Assembly (NCBI RefSeq): GCF_036588685.1
Contig: NC_086374.1
Coordinates: 37,440,886-37,504,885 of the forward strand
Direction of reading: 5' to 3'
DNA from: Mytilus trossulus
Lineage: Eukaryota > Mollusca > Bivalvia > Mytilida > Mytilidae
Length of the DNA: 64,000 nucleotides
In this document: piece by piece, positions 33,460-45,259 of the stretch
Layout of the letters: each line of letters starts with the position of its first letter
Position numbering within the stretch: the first letter of the stretch is position 1
Program-made: the position numbers and the translations under genes
Notes under the pieces: generated by a model
The model's input: the letters and a program-made list of their open reading frames with translations, nothing else
What the model was told of the DNA's origin: nothing
Database searches by the model: none

Positions 33460-33593
33460 TTTTTTCAACTGTAGGATTCGCCCTAAAAACATACACTAGT
33501 AAGTTTTTTTTCAACTGTAGGATTCGCCCTAAAAACATACACTAGTAACTTACTAGTGTATGTTTTTAGGGCGAATCCTACAGTTGAAAAAAA
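33460..33593. repeat. 44-bp unit in direct plus inverted copies (palindrome)
   Basis: The unit TTTTCAACTGTAGGATTCGC..ACATACACTAGTAA occurs at 33460-33503 and 33505-33548, then as a perfect reverse complement at 33550-33593 with a 1-base centre. The second and third copies form an almost perfect 89-bp palindrome. ORFs on both strands here mirror each other for that reason. Confidence 0.9.
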
Positions 33594-34194
33594 TACTCGT
33601 TGTTTAAAATACATTGATGCCAATATAAATGCTGCATTTAAAACTTTACAAAATTGTCGGAAGTTTTCTCTTATATTTACACGATTTATCTTTTTTCCTG
33701 ACATGTTGATTATTTGTATTTTATCAATCCATTTAATTTCAGTTCTTCATGTGACGACATGGAAAGAAGAGACTCTGCTTGTCACATAGAAAAAAACCAC
33801 ATCTTTGTGCAGATCATTTGAAAGAAGCAATATGTTTTTTTTTCTGCATATTGGTTAAAAATCATTAGAGAAACTAATTCAACCACTAAATATCGTGTAA
33901 TACAGTATTTATCCACTTTCGACAATTGAATTTTAAATATAAAGAGCTCTCGGCGAGCCTCGCGTTATTTTGAAAATTAAGCTGTCTCGAGTCGATAAAT
34001 ATCGTATCACACTCGATGCACTGGTAGAATCTATATAATATTAGTATATAGGTTACCGATATCGTCGTTATTTTCCCATACAACATTTGTATATTGTTAT
34101 TTTGCATTAAGAAAAAAAAAACAATTAACGTTTAAATTGGAAAAAGACTTTAACTATGCTTTCTTAGACCATTAAGGAGGAATCTTCAGTATAT

Positions 34195-34350
34195 ATAAAA
34201 AAAGAAGATGTGGTATGATTGCCAATGAGACGACTATCCACAAAAGACCAAAATGACACAGACATTAACAACTACTGTCACCGTACGGCCTTCAACAATG
34301 AGCAAAACCCATACTGCATAGTCAGCTATAAGAGGCCCCGATAAGAAAAT
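34195..34350 (-). repeat. Family B repeat copy
   Basis: AAAGAAGATGTGGTATGATTGCCAATGAGAC and CACCGTACGGCCTTCAACAATGAGC match 57440-57620 in reverse. Confidence 0.75.
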
Positions 34351-34359
34351 GTAAAAACA

Positions 34360-36130
34360 ATTATGTTAATCATAAAAATCAATTTGATTTCATATAAAGT
34401 AATACACATCACATCACACTCAAATCAAGCGTAATAGAGGATACAATTTTGTAATAGGCGTCTGATTAATGTCATGCACAACATTTGCACAACATTTACA
34501 TGTTTGATTACATGCCACAAAGAAGGCAATGACTGATGAAAAGGTATACAATAAATGATAAATAAAATTATGCAAATAAATGCATGTTAAAACAATTAAG
34601 AAATTTATTAATGAATAAATATATTATGACATTTGCATTGTTGCACTGTGATCGACGTGTGTTTCCTTATATCGGAGTTCAATCTGACCTCATAATAAAA
34701 TTCCATTCTGAATCGGCAGCCAATGTTGACGCCTCCATAAACAATGACATTTATCACTTTCTCAAATTAAATTAAAATTCCAAGCTTTTTTAATGGAGGT
34801 TTCTCCAACGTATGGCAATGTCTTCATATTATGTTTTCAAACAACATTTGATTTGCACTGAAGATATAAGCACAATTTAAAAGTATGAAATCAAGTTGAT
34901 ACCTCCCAAGTTTAGATAAAAATCCATTATACTAAAAATTTCTACAAAATTGATTATTTCAATTTGCAAAACATTAACTACTTTATAAATTCAACTTGTG
35001 AATTTCACCAAAAAAAAACATTTGATTTTCTCGTGGAAAAAAAGTAATGGGATGTTCACGTGCAAATTACGTGAGGTTCATATGACATTCATATGACACT
35101 CGAATGAACTGATTTTGAGTGCATTTCTATCTAACCAAAATTTAAAAATTTGTAAACGTAGAAACAAATACATCGTTAAATCCGTGTTTACTGACCCTGT
35201 TTGAACGGTCAAAATGCTGGTGATCAAATTTATTGCGATGGAACATGACTAACTGTAGATTCAATTTATTTTCGTGGGTACCAATTTTCCAGGATTAAGG
35301 AAAACTGACATGTTCGGAGACATTTAAATGTGTGGTTTTACAGAAGGCTGCATATAAGCTTATGGATCATTTGTCATTCGTTGAAAATTTAAATTCGTGG
35401 TTTACCTGCACCGACGAAATCCACGAAAATTGGTATATAACGAATAATTATAATTAATCCACAGTATGTAGAAAATGTTTAAGACACATAGTTCATGATA
35501 TCGCTCTTCTGTGTATATAGAAAAAAAATGTAACGTTTTGTTTTAAAAGATACAAGTGTATAACTCATCTTTATTTCATTTGATAAACTGTTCCATATTT
35601 AAGAACCAGAATATGATAATGTTTTCTTCACGTAAATATTAATTTTGATTACCAGTCAAATGAAAGTTTTTCTTGTGAATAGTTAAGATCTCATTGAATG
35701 ATTTAAATACAAGTATTCAATTTGCCTTTTGATATTGAATTTCGTTTTTTTTCTTCACATTTAACAAGTATAAACTCTCGAACAATAAACTGGAGGATGT
35801 CATTATGCCAGCTTCTTCATTTTTATTTATGTTCTATTTCAAGCCGATGTGTCATCACTTTTGATTGGCAGCCGGAAACATTCATTAATCGTGCAGACAT
35901 CTTATACGTTCAGTTATTTCACTTCCAATCTTTAATGGTAATATTCTTTACAAAGCACAACAATGTCGGCAAATACCCCAAAAACTAACAATACCTTTAA
36001 AAAGACTTACTAGTTTTAAGACATAATATTGTTACGATACTGTTGTCAGGTCATTAAAGATGGCTAATTTTTGCTTTGATATTGATTTACTTATAGGGTC
36101 TTTACATAGGAAATAAACACATTTATTCTA
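34360..36130. other. AT-rich intergenic DNA
   Basis: No gene is supported. The ORFs at 34584 and 35722 have no domain or signal. Confidence 0.5.
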
Positions 36131-36133
36131 TAA

Positions 36134-36755
36134 CTGGTTGTTGGCATGATTTGTACGGGTAATGTTCTTCTCATATATTTTATGAAGGTATGATATTAAA
36201 CCAATAACAGGAGGAATCGTGCTTGATTTTCATATGATAAATAAGTAATCTTTCAATCGTTTTAATTGAGGTCAGGAGCTGGCATGTCGGTGACTGCTAG
36301 TGGTTCTTCGTTAATGTATGTGTCATTGTCATTTAGTTTCTTTTGTTTCATATTCTTTTAAACAGAGTTAAACTATATGCTTTTTGATGTGGGTTTGTTT
36401 TTCTCTACATTGACTAGAGTTAAAGGGAGATTGTTGCGATCTCACATTGTGAAAAAAAACCATGTTTGACGACGCCGCATTTTCGTGCCTGTCCAAAGTC
36501 ATGTGCCTCTGGTATTTGTTAGTCTTTTTATGATTTTTAAATTTAGTTTCTTTTATATATTTCGGAGTTTAGTATGACATCCATTATCACTGAATTAGTA
36601 CACATTTTTGTTTAGGGGCCAGCTGAAGCACGCCTCCGGGTGCGGGATTTTCTCGCTGTATTGGAGACTCATTGTGGCCTTCGGCTGTTTTCTGCTCTGA
36701 AGTCGGGTTGTTGTCTCTTTTAAACATTCCCCATTTCCATTCTTAATTTTATTAT
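36134..36755 (+). repeat. 3' tail of RT family 2, plus strand
   Basis: Begins ACTGGTTGTTGGCATGAT and ends CATTCCCCATTTCCATTCTTAATTTTA, the reverse complement of the 7984-8608 and 48172-48825 copies but more diverged. Confidence 0.8.
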
Positions 36756-36964
36756 ATGACACCCTAATGAGGGTGTTACAGTTTAAGAATGTTATAATAC
36801 TTTCATGTTACATGTATTTATTTTTTGATATCTTTTTGAATTTTCTCATGTTATGGGAAAAGGTTTGGTACCATTAAAACGTTTAATCCTGCTGCAAATG
36901 TTTGCACCTGTCATAAGTCATGAATCTGGTGTACAGTAGTTGTCGACTATTTATGCAGTTCATA

Positions 36965-37180
36965 CGTGTTTCTCGTTTCTCGTATTTATATAGATTAGAC
37001 CATTGGTTTTCCCATTTGAATGATTTTATACAACTAAAGTTTTATGTCCTTTATAGCTTGCTGTTCGTTGTGAACCAAGACTCCCGGTGTTGAAGGCCTT
37101 CACTTGACCTATAATGGCTTACATTTATAAATTGTTACTTGGATGAATAGTTGTCTCATTGGACTTCATAATTATTTGTT
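36965..37180 (+). repeat. Family B repeat copy
   Basis: TTAGACCATTGGTTTTCCCA, TATAGCTTGCTGTTCG and TTGAAGGCCTTCACTTGACC mark it. The distal end is degraded. Confidence 0.65.
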
Positions 37181-37199
37181 CTTATAGCAATGAATAGAA

Positions 37200-39235
37200 A
37201 TGTTGAGAAAGTTGGTTCGGTACAAATTTTTCCAAACAGGCAGGTGGTAAAGTTTTGCGTTTCACATCTCTCACTATTGACATCGTCTGGTGTTTGCTGA
37301 TATACCATGTTGTTCCGACAGTTATAGATATATTTTTTATTTTAATAAAGTTTCATACGAAAGTTTACGTAGTTTTAATTTGTTATATACATTAACTTTT
37401 GTAATATAACCATATATTAAGGTTTAAGCCCAGTTTCATACAAAAGGGTTTCAACCCAGTTTCACACATTTAGGTTTCAATCTATTATAATAGCTCCACT
37501 ATTTGGTTTTAACAAGTATCAGATTGAAAGGGTTTTTAACTATTTCAATTACCAGGTTCGGGTTAAGTTGATAGGTGTTGAAATTAATTTTAGGTAGTAG
37601 ATAGATATAGGAAGATGTGATATGAGTGTTTGTTTTGTATTTGGTAGTATAGCGTAAACTTTTTGACTTAAGATATGTTGCTTTGCTTTTCAAATCCCAG
37701 GAAACTGGTATGCACCCGAGGACAAAAATATTAAAACGTCCCAAATTATTGCAGTTGAAAAATTAAGAAATTATTAACACACTTTTAAGTTGACCTTATA
37801 TGCATATTGCTAAATTCTCTTTAGGTTCATTTTCGTCAATTTTGTTAGGCCTGCAACGAACAATTTAGACAACAAGGATAATCATTCACTATTGTGTAGA
37901 CAGTTAGATTTACGAGAGTGGATAAACACGCGTTTCAGTGAGATAGACGACCGCGGAATCGAAATATGGAGAAATTTCGCGATGGTGTCACACATTTCTC
38001 AAAGATGCGATATTTATACCTTGTGTTATATGAAGGTATATATAGGTACTTCATTTTAGGGACAATACCTCTGGGACACACACTCTTGATTGACATTGTT
38101 TGAGAACACACAAGGTGCAAAGATACTTAATTTGTCATTAATTATAAACGAACTTTTATTAAACAAGTCATCCCCCGTTTTTTCTTGGATGTGGTTGTGG
38201 TCGTCTCGTCATTTTTTGTAACGAGATTTGCACGTTTTAATGGTCTTCTCGTCATTTATTATAACGAGACTTGCACGTTTGTATTTTTTTCCTTTTCAGA
38301 TGAACATTTCTTTTGAATTAAAAGTGAAGGCTGTAATCGAGGACGTTGAATATACACATGGAAAATGTTGATACAGGACAATAACAAAGGTAATTTTAAT
38401 AAAATGACATGGAAAAAAACATGCCAAAGAAAATAATGACACAATAAAAACGACAACTATTATTAATGTGTTTACTGGGTTAAATTCATCAAATCAACGT
38501 AAGGCTTACCAAAACAAAAGGAATAAGTGTGCATTATTTAATATGCATGCAAATAGCCTTGGTGAACAAGGGTAACTATAATCATAAGTTTCAAAACAGA
38601 TTTAAATGTGCTAGTCCTAAAAACATTGCCATGTGACACTGAGATACGAGCCGCAATATTGAACCATGTACGTGCAGTCATGCAGTCCACATGAAACACA
38701 GAAACAAGAAATACGCATGTGAAAATTGCCAGACTATAAAAACGGTTTCAAATATATGGGTGAACGGAAAACGACATGTTTATGTGATACATGTATATGC
38801 AATGCGAAACGAAGAGTTCTATTGAGATATTAGTGTTTCTATGAACATAGGAACTAGTCCTAGAACTACTCTGACGTCCAACGACTGTTTTGGTAGACAA
38901 GCTGGGGCCGTGGGACATCAGAGCTCGTCTCATATCAAAAAGTGGATATTGGTGCCAACTAACGGCCTTGGAATTAAATAAATTGGGTATCAATTTGTTC
39001 ATTTTTCATGTATCTCTTCATTTATGTAAGCTTCGCCTACCTGCCACCCTTAATTTTTCCATATTAAAACAGTTTTCACAGTGATCCATCGATTCAGACA
39101 TTTTTACTTTTATTTTCAAAAGTAAAAATGAAAGAAAGTCATATGTTTTTATTTTCTAAACGCTAAATCTTACTGACTTTAGCTCCCCCCCCCTGAACCA
39201 TGAAGTTTTTTGCATTTTAATACATCAACTGATTT
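37200..39235. other. Intergenic DNA, no gene
   Basis: A minus-strand frame over 38748-39002 gives a somewhat protein-like stretch (DMRRALMSHGPSLSTK) but has no signal, splice or polyadenylation support. A duplicated TCTCGTCATTT..AACGAGA..TTGCACGTTT unit is present near 38205-38280. Confidence 0.45.
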
Positions 39236-39239
39236 AGAA

Positions 39240-39488
39240 ATCATGTAAAATTGATTGTTGGTGTATAACCGTTGGTTATATCGTGACAACCAGTTGGTAT
39301 TGGTGGATGATGTTGGGGTTCTAGAAGAGTACCACCGACCTAAACGGGGGACCTGGAAATCCTAGTCAATTAATTGAAATCCAACGCACTTGCCACGTGC
39401 TGGGATCGAACTTATAACCTAAGTATTGGCAGTCTATAGTAACACAGTAGTTATACTACTAGTATCTAGACCACACGACCACTGTGGC
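39240..39488 (-). mobile_element. tRNA-derived SINE
   Basis: On the minus strand the head at 39488-39405 resembles a tRNA gene: TGGTCGTGTGGTCTAG matches an RNA polymerase III A box and TAAGTTCGATCCCAGCAC a B box about 50 nt later. A body follows with GTGCGTTGGATTTCAATTAA and GTCGGTGGTACTC to about 39240. The cloverleaf is degraded, so it is not a functional tRNA. Molluscs carry several such SINE families; I cannot name this one. Confidence 0.65.
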
Positions 39489-39494
39489 CACAAA

Positions 39495-39680
39495 AGCATG
39501 TTATTTTTCTCGTTTGGATTGTTTTTATTGTCATTTCGTGGCCTTTTATAGCTGTCTATGCGGTATGGGATTTGCTCATTGTAATAGGCCGTACGGTGAC
39601 CTATATTTGTTAATTTCTGTGTCATTTTGGTCTCTTGTGAAGAATTGTCTCATTGGCAATCAAACCATATTTTTTTTATA
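39495..39680 (+). repeat. Family B repeat copy
   Basis: GCCTTTTATAGCTGTCTATGCGGTATGGGATTTGCTCATTG and GCCGTACGGTGACCTATA (listed in part) match 57470-57540. It starts a few bases from the SINE head, suggesting one inserted into or beside the other. Confidence 0.75.
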
Positions 39681-40410
39681 AATATGATGGATGTACACCA
39701 TCAGTACCGACTTTAAGGATTTCTTCATTATTAACAAATTGACATCTTTCATTAAAGACACATTCTAATTTCAATCATGATTCATAATCGAATGTAAAAA
39801 TTAATGTACATTAAATGAAAAGAAGCATTTAAACAGTTAACACGATATTTAAGTGAAAACTTAAAATTTGATAGACTTTATGAGAAGCAAAATTATACTT
39901 ACATTATTGTGTTGTTCAATGGCAGTCTTATACATGTAAGTTCATAAATTAATGCCATATCCAAAAAAGCTCAATCATTTTACAAAAAAACATTTGAAAA
40001 CAAACGGTATATATAATGAATACTGATATGTGACAAAAAGTACAAATTATAGTAACATTATAAAACACATAAAAGGTTTTTATAACACTTTTGTAAAATG
40101 AAGACAATGGAACATGGATCAACTTAGATTATTTCCCCTATACCGTAATACATCTCCGATTTTTAAGTAAAGTATAGGTTGTATCTATACTGACTGACAC
40201 TAGAAACGCATGTTGGTGATTTTTTTTAGCAAATTATGATTGATCCTCATATAATAACTACTATTCATGCTTGGGTTACAAAAATTCAATATATCTTCTC
40301 ACCTGAGGTGATTGAGCATACCGGATTATTGAAGTTCTTAAAGCGAAAATTTGAAACCAATAAATGATTTTACGGAAGGATTTTTTTTCGTGAAACATTT
40401 GTTTCAATTC

Positions 40411-40501
40411 ATGGACACACTAAAATCATTAAAAGCTGTTGCACCTCCACATTTCGAGACTGAGCAATGGAGATCTGAATTTAGCCTAAATACTATTGCA
40501 G
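40411..40501 (+). CDS. Possible upstream exon of the Cys-rich gene at 40648
   Basis: A frame starting at ATG 40411 (MDTLKSLKAVAPPHFETEQW, then RSEFSLNTIA) ends at a good donor, GCAG|GTAAGA, in phase 1. That matches the phase-1 acceptor at 40647. The implied intron is only 146 bp. The frame is also open without splicing to 40737, so both readings remain possible. Confidence 0.3.
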
Positions 40502-40647
40502 GTAAGAATACGTGGACGTGCTGTTTTCATGCAGACAATTTCACGTCAGGAACTCATTTTATTGTCCATACAATATCAAACGAAACAGGTAGATGGGATT
40601 CGTTTGCAACTTCAATAAAATTTGATTTTTGCAACTTCATTTGCAAG

Positions 40648-40991
40648 ACACTTCTACGGCCGCAACCTCGACTGCTAATCAAGTCGACGAATGCCATCGC
40701 AGACAAGATTCATGCCAAAATGTTTCCCATATACTGAAATGTCAAATACAGCAATCGACCGCAGAGAAAAAATTGAAGATCTTACATGTAAACCACTTAA
40801 TTGCTAAAACACATTGTAATGCATGGGACAGAGGCAAAATCATAAGATATAAACTCAAAACATGCCCAACAGAATTGGTTGACCTTTCTGACAGTAATTT
40901 TTGCGATGATTGCAGTCAGTCAATGATTGTCTTCGACTGTGACTCATCTATTGATAAGGGGAAAACCAGGGTTTCAGTGCCTACCACATGA
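40648..40991 (+). CDS. Terminal exon of a Cys-rich extracellular protein
   Basis: After acceptor TTCATTTGCAAG the frame reads TSTAATSTANQVDEC and continues about 115 residues to TGA at 40989-40991. Eight cysteines are spaced C-X6-C-X8-C, then C-X15-C-X12-C-X2-C-X8-C after a Lys-rich helical-looking stretch (STAEKKLKILHVNHLIAK). A short Ser/Thr-rich start could be glycosylated. AATAAA at 41064-41069, 73 nt after the stop, fits a terminal exon. No signal peptide is visible locally, so 5' exons are missing. I do not recognise the family; cysteine content suggests a secreted or extracellular domain. Confidence 0.5.
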
Positions 40992-41063
40992 TTTGAACTT
41001 TAAACATTACGTCATCAGTTCAACTTTTAAATTATTAAAAGACTTTTAAGACAAATATAAATG

Positions 41064-41069
41064 AATAAA
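41064..41069 (+). terminator. Polyadenylation signal for the Cys-rich exon
   Basis: AATAAA within AAATGAATAAAATTT, 73 nt past the stop at 40991. Confidence 0.5.
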
Positions 41070-41074
41070 ATTTA

Positions 41075-42320
41075 TGTTTTATTCATATATTTTACAAACA
41101 TTTCCTTTTTGAAAACGGATATAAAACAGAATAATCTAGTGTTGCGTTTTTAATTTCCATTAGTATATATAGAACGGATGTTTTGAACAACCGAATATTG
41201 TTTTAATTATGTTATCTTCTGTTCACCTGAAAGCAAACAACTAAATGTTACAAATTTCTATCAGTCATCGTATATCTATATATAAAAAAATTGAAAAATA
41301 ATTCTTGCGTCCGAAGCGCTTTTCTGGATTTGCCTTTATCAGGAACGCTCAAAGACAAAAATTTGAAATCCGAGGATGTACAAGTACCGAAACCTTTGAA
41401 GGGCTATATATGACAAAAATACCTAAAATAAATAGCCAAATTCATATAAAATCATTTTGTAGATGTTTAAGCAAAATGCATCTATGTCGCTATTCCAGAT
41501 ATTATGTTATAGTATATTATTTATACTTAATTATAATGAAGATATATTCATATATTCATGTAAACAAGATGTAGATATAAACTGATATAGATTTTATAAA
41601 TGAAGAAATTCGATAAATGTTTGTAGAACACATGGAGGTATAATAGTACGAAAGAAATAGCATATGTGATGAAGATCAATATAGGCCCTCCAGTGCCATC
41701 TGCGTTATTATTTACTTTGTCAATTCAGCAAGGGTAAAATCACCTGCTTGGACATGCAGCTATAGGCATTGGACAGTTCAAATGTACATACAACTGATTA
41801 ATCAATATTTTATTTGAGTTTAATCTAAACTACCATGTTAAGGAATCTAATTTCTGATACCACTTCATAATTGTACAACAATGTATAACTGTACAATCAA
41901 ATGAAAGAAAATTCTTATGAGATTTTTTTTGGAATTTTTTACTCTTTTTTTTGCAAGACACTTGTGAACGAATGTTTATGACAAATATGAACGTCGAGTA
42001 CGGAACTACATGCATGTGTTACAGAGATGACAATTAAATCCCATGTCAGAATAAACTTATAATTTTACATATTATTAACAGTTTTGATCACTGGACATGA
42101 TACAAAATTAAAGCAAAAATCTTCACGGTTTTGATTATCGATTTATATATAGGAAGTGACATCAAATTTGTTTACTGGTTACAGAAGACCCACAACACAT
42201 TTACACCAAGCTTTAAGGGTTCATATTAAAAATTCTATATGATTGTTTAACAGATGTTATATATAAGTATATCGCTTAAATACAGTTTGGGTCATCTATT
42301 TAGCTATTGACAAAAGCAAC
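41075..42320. other. AT-rich intergenic DNA
   Basis: ORFs at 41305-41574 and 41830-42015 lack support. Nothing else is seen. Confidence 0.5.
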
Positions 42321-42700
42321 TAAATCGTTATTTCCAAACAGACTGTGAATGACCACGGAGGACACTTGTTTTGAAACATTTAATTTTGATTGATTCCAAT
42401 TATTTGTATTATGACATGACTAATTGACACAATAGCATTTGGAATAACTAAATCATAGCTCATCTTGCCGATGGCACCTTAATTTTGATAATGTGATAAT
42501 TATTTGAATATTTAATTCTATTAAAATTTCATGATAAAAATTCCTGTTAGAGTTATGATAGTTCTGTAAACAACACATAAGCAGTCTATAAATTAAGAAG
42601 TGTTGTATAAAGTATATCTTTTTATACTAGTAGTATCAAAATTCTATAAAAATCTTAGATTGTTATTGTAAATGCTGAATATTGGATTTTGTAGTTTGTA
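42320..42700 (-). pseudogene. Diverged copy of the small hydrophobic ORF at 44760-44981
   Basis: Aligned with 44850-45245, this segment shares about 330 bp including a TATA-like TTTATAGA/TTTATATA and the start codon (at about 42454). The reading frame gives MSYDLVIPNAIVSISHVIIQ then a stop after about 27 codons, against MNCKLAIPIAVVSISIVIIQ in the other copy. Indels are visible upstream of the ATG but not in the first 27 codons. It looks like a truncated paralogue. Confidence 0.4.
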
Positions 42701-42733
42701 GTTACATTTCAAGGCCATAGTGTGATAAAGATA

Positions 42734-43535
42734 GGGCCCAGTTTCACGAAGCTGTCTTAGGACTAAGACATGTCTTAGGATGGTCTTACGACATATCTTA
42801 GTCCTAAGTGGGTTTCACAAAGTGGTCCTAAATTAGGACATCTCTTAAAGTTGGTCATAAAGTTAGGACACCACGAGAGGTGTCTTATGATGGTCTTAGG
42901 ATAGTCATACGTTCATTTATATAAATTTTACTCATTTTTTATATTAATTTTGCTTATTTATCTTATCATCATCTAATTATCTATTCTCCTTTTCCTGTTT
43001 ATAACGTAATCTTTACAGATTGACGGATTATCGTGATTTGTAAACAATGAAAAATTGATATCAAGAATGCATGATTTTATCCTTTAACCTTAAAAGTTTT
43101 ATAACCAATAGAGTGGAAATTGAAATCAACTCACTTGTATCAAAAAAATGTCTTCAATTTATATTTATTTTTTATCAATTTTGTATTAAAAATGTCATAT
43201 GTATATTGGCGTATTATTTATAAATAATTTTATTTAAATAACATTTATTTTTTATATTAATTTTGCTAATCATGTCATTATACAGTTAAACAATACATTT
43301 AGTATAATTTATTGGAAAGACATACTACATTTACATGAATTTTCCGTAAATCAATGTTTATATTTGAAAATTTTAAGAACTTGCGACATGATTAGGATGT
43401 CTTAGCTAAGAGCATCCTAAGACAGCTTCGAGACGAGGTCTGAGATATGTCCTAGGATAGTCCTAAGAGGATCATAAGACATGTCCTAAGATATATCTTA
43501 TGACATGTCTTAGGATAGCTTCGTGAAACCGGCCC
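42734..43535. mobile_element. MITE-like element with GGGCC..GTTTCACGAAGC ends
   Basis: The left end GGGCCCAGTTTCACGAAGCT and right end (reverse complement GGGCCGGTTTCACGAAGCTA) are terminal inverted repeats. Both flanks contain many TCTTAGGA/ATGTCTTA units that fold on each other for about 150 bp. The AT-rich centre codes for nothing. Similar end sequences are common in marine invertebrate MITEs; the superfamily is not determinable here. Confidence 0.8.
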
Positions 43536-43544
43536 CTGTATTAT

Positions 43545-43850
43545 AGGCTTATTGCACGAATATTATCCCGAGTAGAATTTTATATTGCACGAGCTTGCGA
43601 GTGCAATACATGTTCTACGAGGGACAATATTCCCCAATATTCATGCAATAACCCTTTTATTGTATAGCAATATAATACTTGTAAGTAGAAATTGGTTTAA
43701 ACTAAGATTTTATCGTTGATGACGTCGTGAATTTTGAAGATTTAGTGCACTAGTGCAATATTGGAATTTATTGCACGCTCACTTTTGGTTACGTTTTGTG
43801 GGAAATATTTATTTATATTGCTATGCAATAAATTATAGTATTCCTATCCA
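43545..43850. repeat. Hairpin-rich repeat (TATTGCACGAG..)
   Basis: TTATTGCACGAATATT at 43548 is mirrored by AATATTCATGCAATAA at about 43637-43652, and TATTGCACGAGC by TTGCGAGTGCAATA between them. A second set (TTGCACGCTC, ATTGCTATGCAATAA) closes at about 43830. It appears to be a separate foldback element adjoining the MITE. Confidence 0.6.
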
Positions 43851-43859
43851 CTATAATTT

Positions 43860-44750
43860 TGTTAATAATTTGCATTATCAATTCCGATAAGGGTAGCATC
43901 TGTTTGTTCCTCTAATAGGCATTGGACGGTAACTTAATAATTAAAATTAAATAGTCATTTCATTTTGCGATAAACGAAGATCCTCATGGTAAAGAATGAA
44001 GTACTGATTATGCTAATTAAAAGTACTTTCAAACACCATATATACAGACTTTTATTTTTTTTTATCTATGTGTCTTTTTTGTTGTGTGTACATGCCTTTT
44101 TGTGATGAGAACTTTACCACAAATATTGATACAGAGTTAACTGTGTCTGTCGCAACTGAGAAGTCATTTTCCTTTGTTCTACGATGCAATCTTTAGAAAA
44201 GAAAAAAAAAATAATTTTGCTATGAAAAATATATTATTAGCCTAACCTAAATTAATAAAGTAATGCATTAACACTAAGCTAAATATTATTGTTATATTTC
44301 TATGAACATTCTCGAAATCTTCACTTTGACATTGCATGCATACGATCGTGATTTTATCTGACGTGTTTACACTCAATTCATGTCTAACATATTAATTTTA
44401 TTGCTTGTCTTTAGCTCTAAACTAGCTTTCAGTAACTGTGAGTACTATCATAACTGTGCATTTTTTTTATTTGTACTGTTACAGTGACAGTCACACCACC
44501 GCCCCAGATTAATCGGATGGTTGAGAGCCCTGCAAATATGTTTAACTCTTCAACATTCTGTATATGTGCCTGTCCAAAGTAAGGAGCATGTAATGAAGTA
44601 GCTGTCGATTTGTTGATGATAACTATATTTTTTTTCGTTATTTTCTTGTACAGTTTGTTCTCTTACACCGCTTTTCAATGTAAAAGAGGGGGGTTGGGCG
44701 CCCGCTTACATTTGTAATCAACAGCATTGTTCATTGGTGGTCGTTGGTTG
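43860..44750. other. AT-rich intergenic DNA
   Basis: A degenerate RT family 2-like tail (GTTGAGAGCCCTGCAAATATG, GTGCCTGTCCAAAGTAAGGAGC) is present at about 44515-44600. No gene is seen. Confidence 0.5.
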
Positions 44751-44759
44751 CTTGATACA

Positions 44760-44981
44760 TCATTTAGATTTTCGTTTATTATTCAGAACTCGAACATGAA
44801 CGCAGGAAATTTTAAACAAAGACAACAAAATCGTAATAATAACAATTGGTTTAAGTAGCATTTGATGAAGGCGGAGGACGATTTTTAATAAACATTTATA
44901 AATATGATTAATTTCAATTATTTGTATAATCACAATACTAATTGACACAACAGCAATTGGAATAGCAAGTTTACAATTCAT
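44760..44981 (-). CDS. Small hydrophobic ORF, 73 residues, unknown
   Basis: ATG at 44981 begins MNCKLAIPIAVVSISIVIIQ, a hydrophobic stretch (residues 4-24), followed by a second hydrophobic segment (about 44-60, KPIVIITILLSLFKISC) and a basic tail NNKRKSK. It could be a two-pass micro-membrane protein or a signal-bearing precursor. A TATA-like TTTATATACGG lies about 120 nt upstream. A seven-codon upstream ORF (MKKPAAR) ends in TGA overlapping the ATG, which would be expected to modulate initiation. A truncated paralogue is present at about 42454. No splice donor or clear polyadenylation signal supports it. Confidence 0.35.
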   Translation of the reverse strand: MNCKLAIPIAVVSISIVIIQIIEINHIYKCLLKIVLRLHQMLLKPIVIITILLSLFKISCVHVRVLNNKRKSK

Positions 44982-45259
44982 CTTGCTGCGGGCTTCTTCA
45001 TTTTGATAATTATCTAGAAATCAAATTCCATTAAAATTTCATTATTGAAATTCCTATTAGATTTATTGAACTCTACTGCCGCTACATAGGCCGTATATAA
45101 ATTAGAACAATAGATTATTTTTCACGTATTTTGAAAGGGAAAACATTAAAGGTAAGACCGAGCACAGATGAGTTTGCATTTATGAATACATTGTACTTGT
45201 TAAGAATTTTAAAAAATAGTATTAAATGCTGCATTTTGTAGACAAATCATCTTGTCAAA

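Noticed and set aside
38748..39002. Minus-strand 84-codon ORF with a partly protein-like stretch
   Set aside because: No start context, splice or signal; may be a scrap of a repeat or old gene, but cannot be supported.
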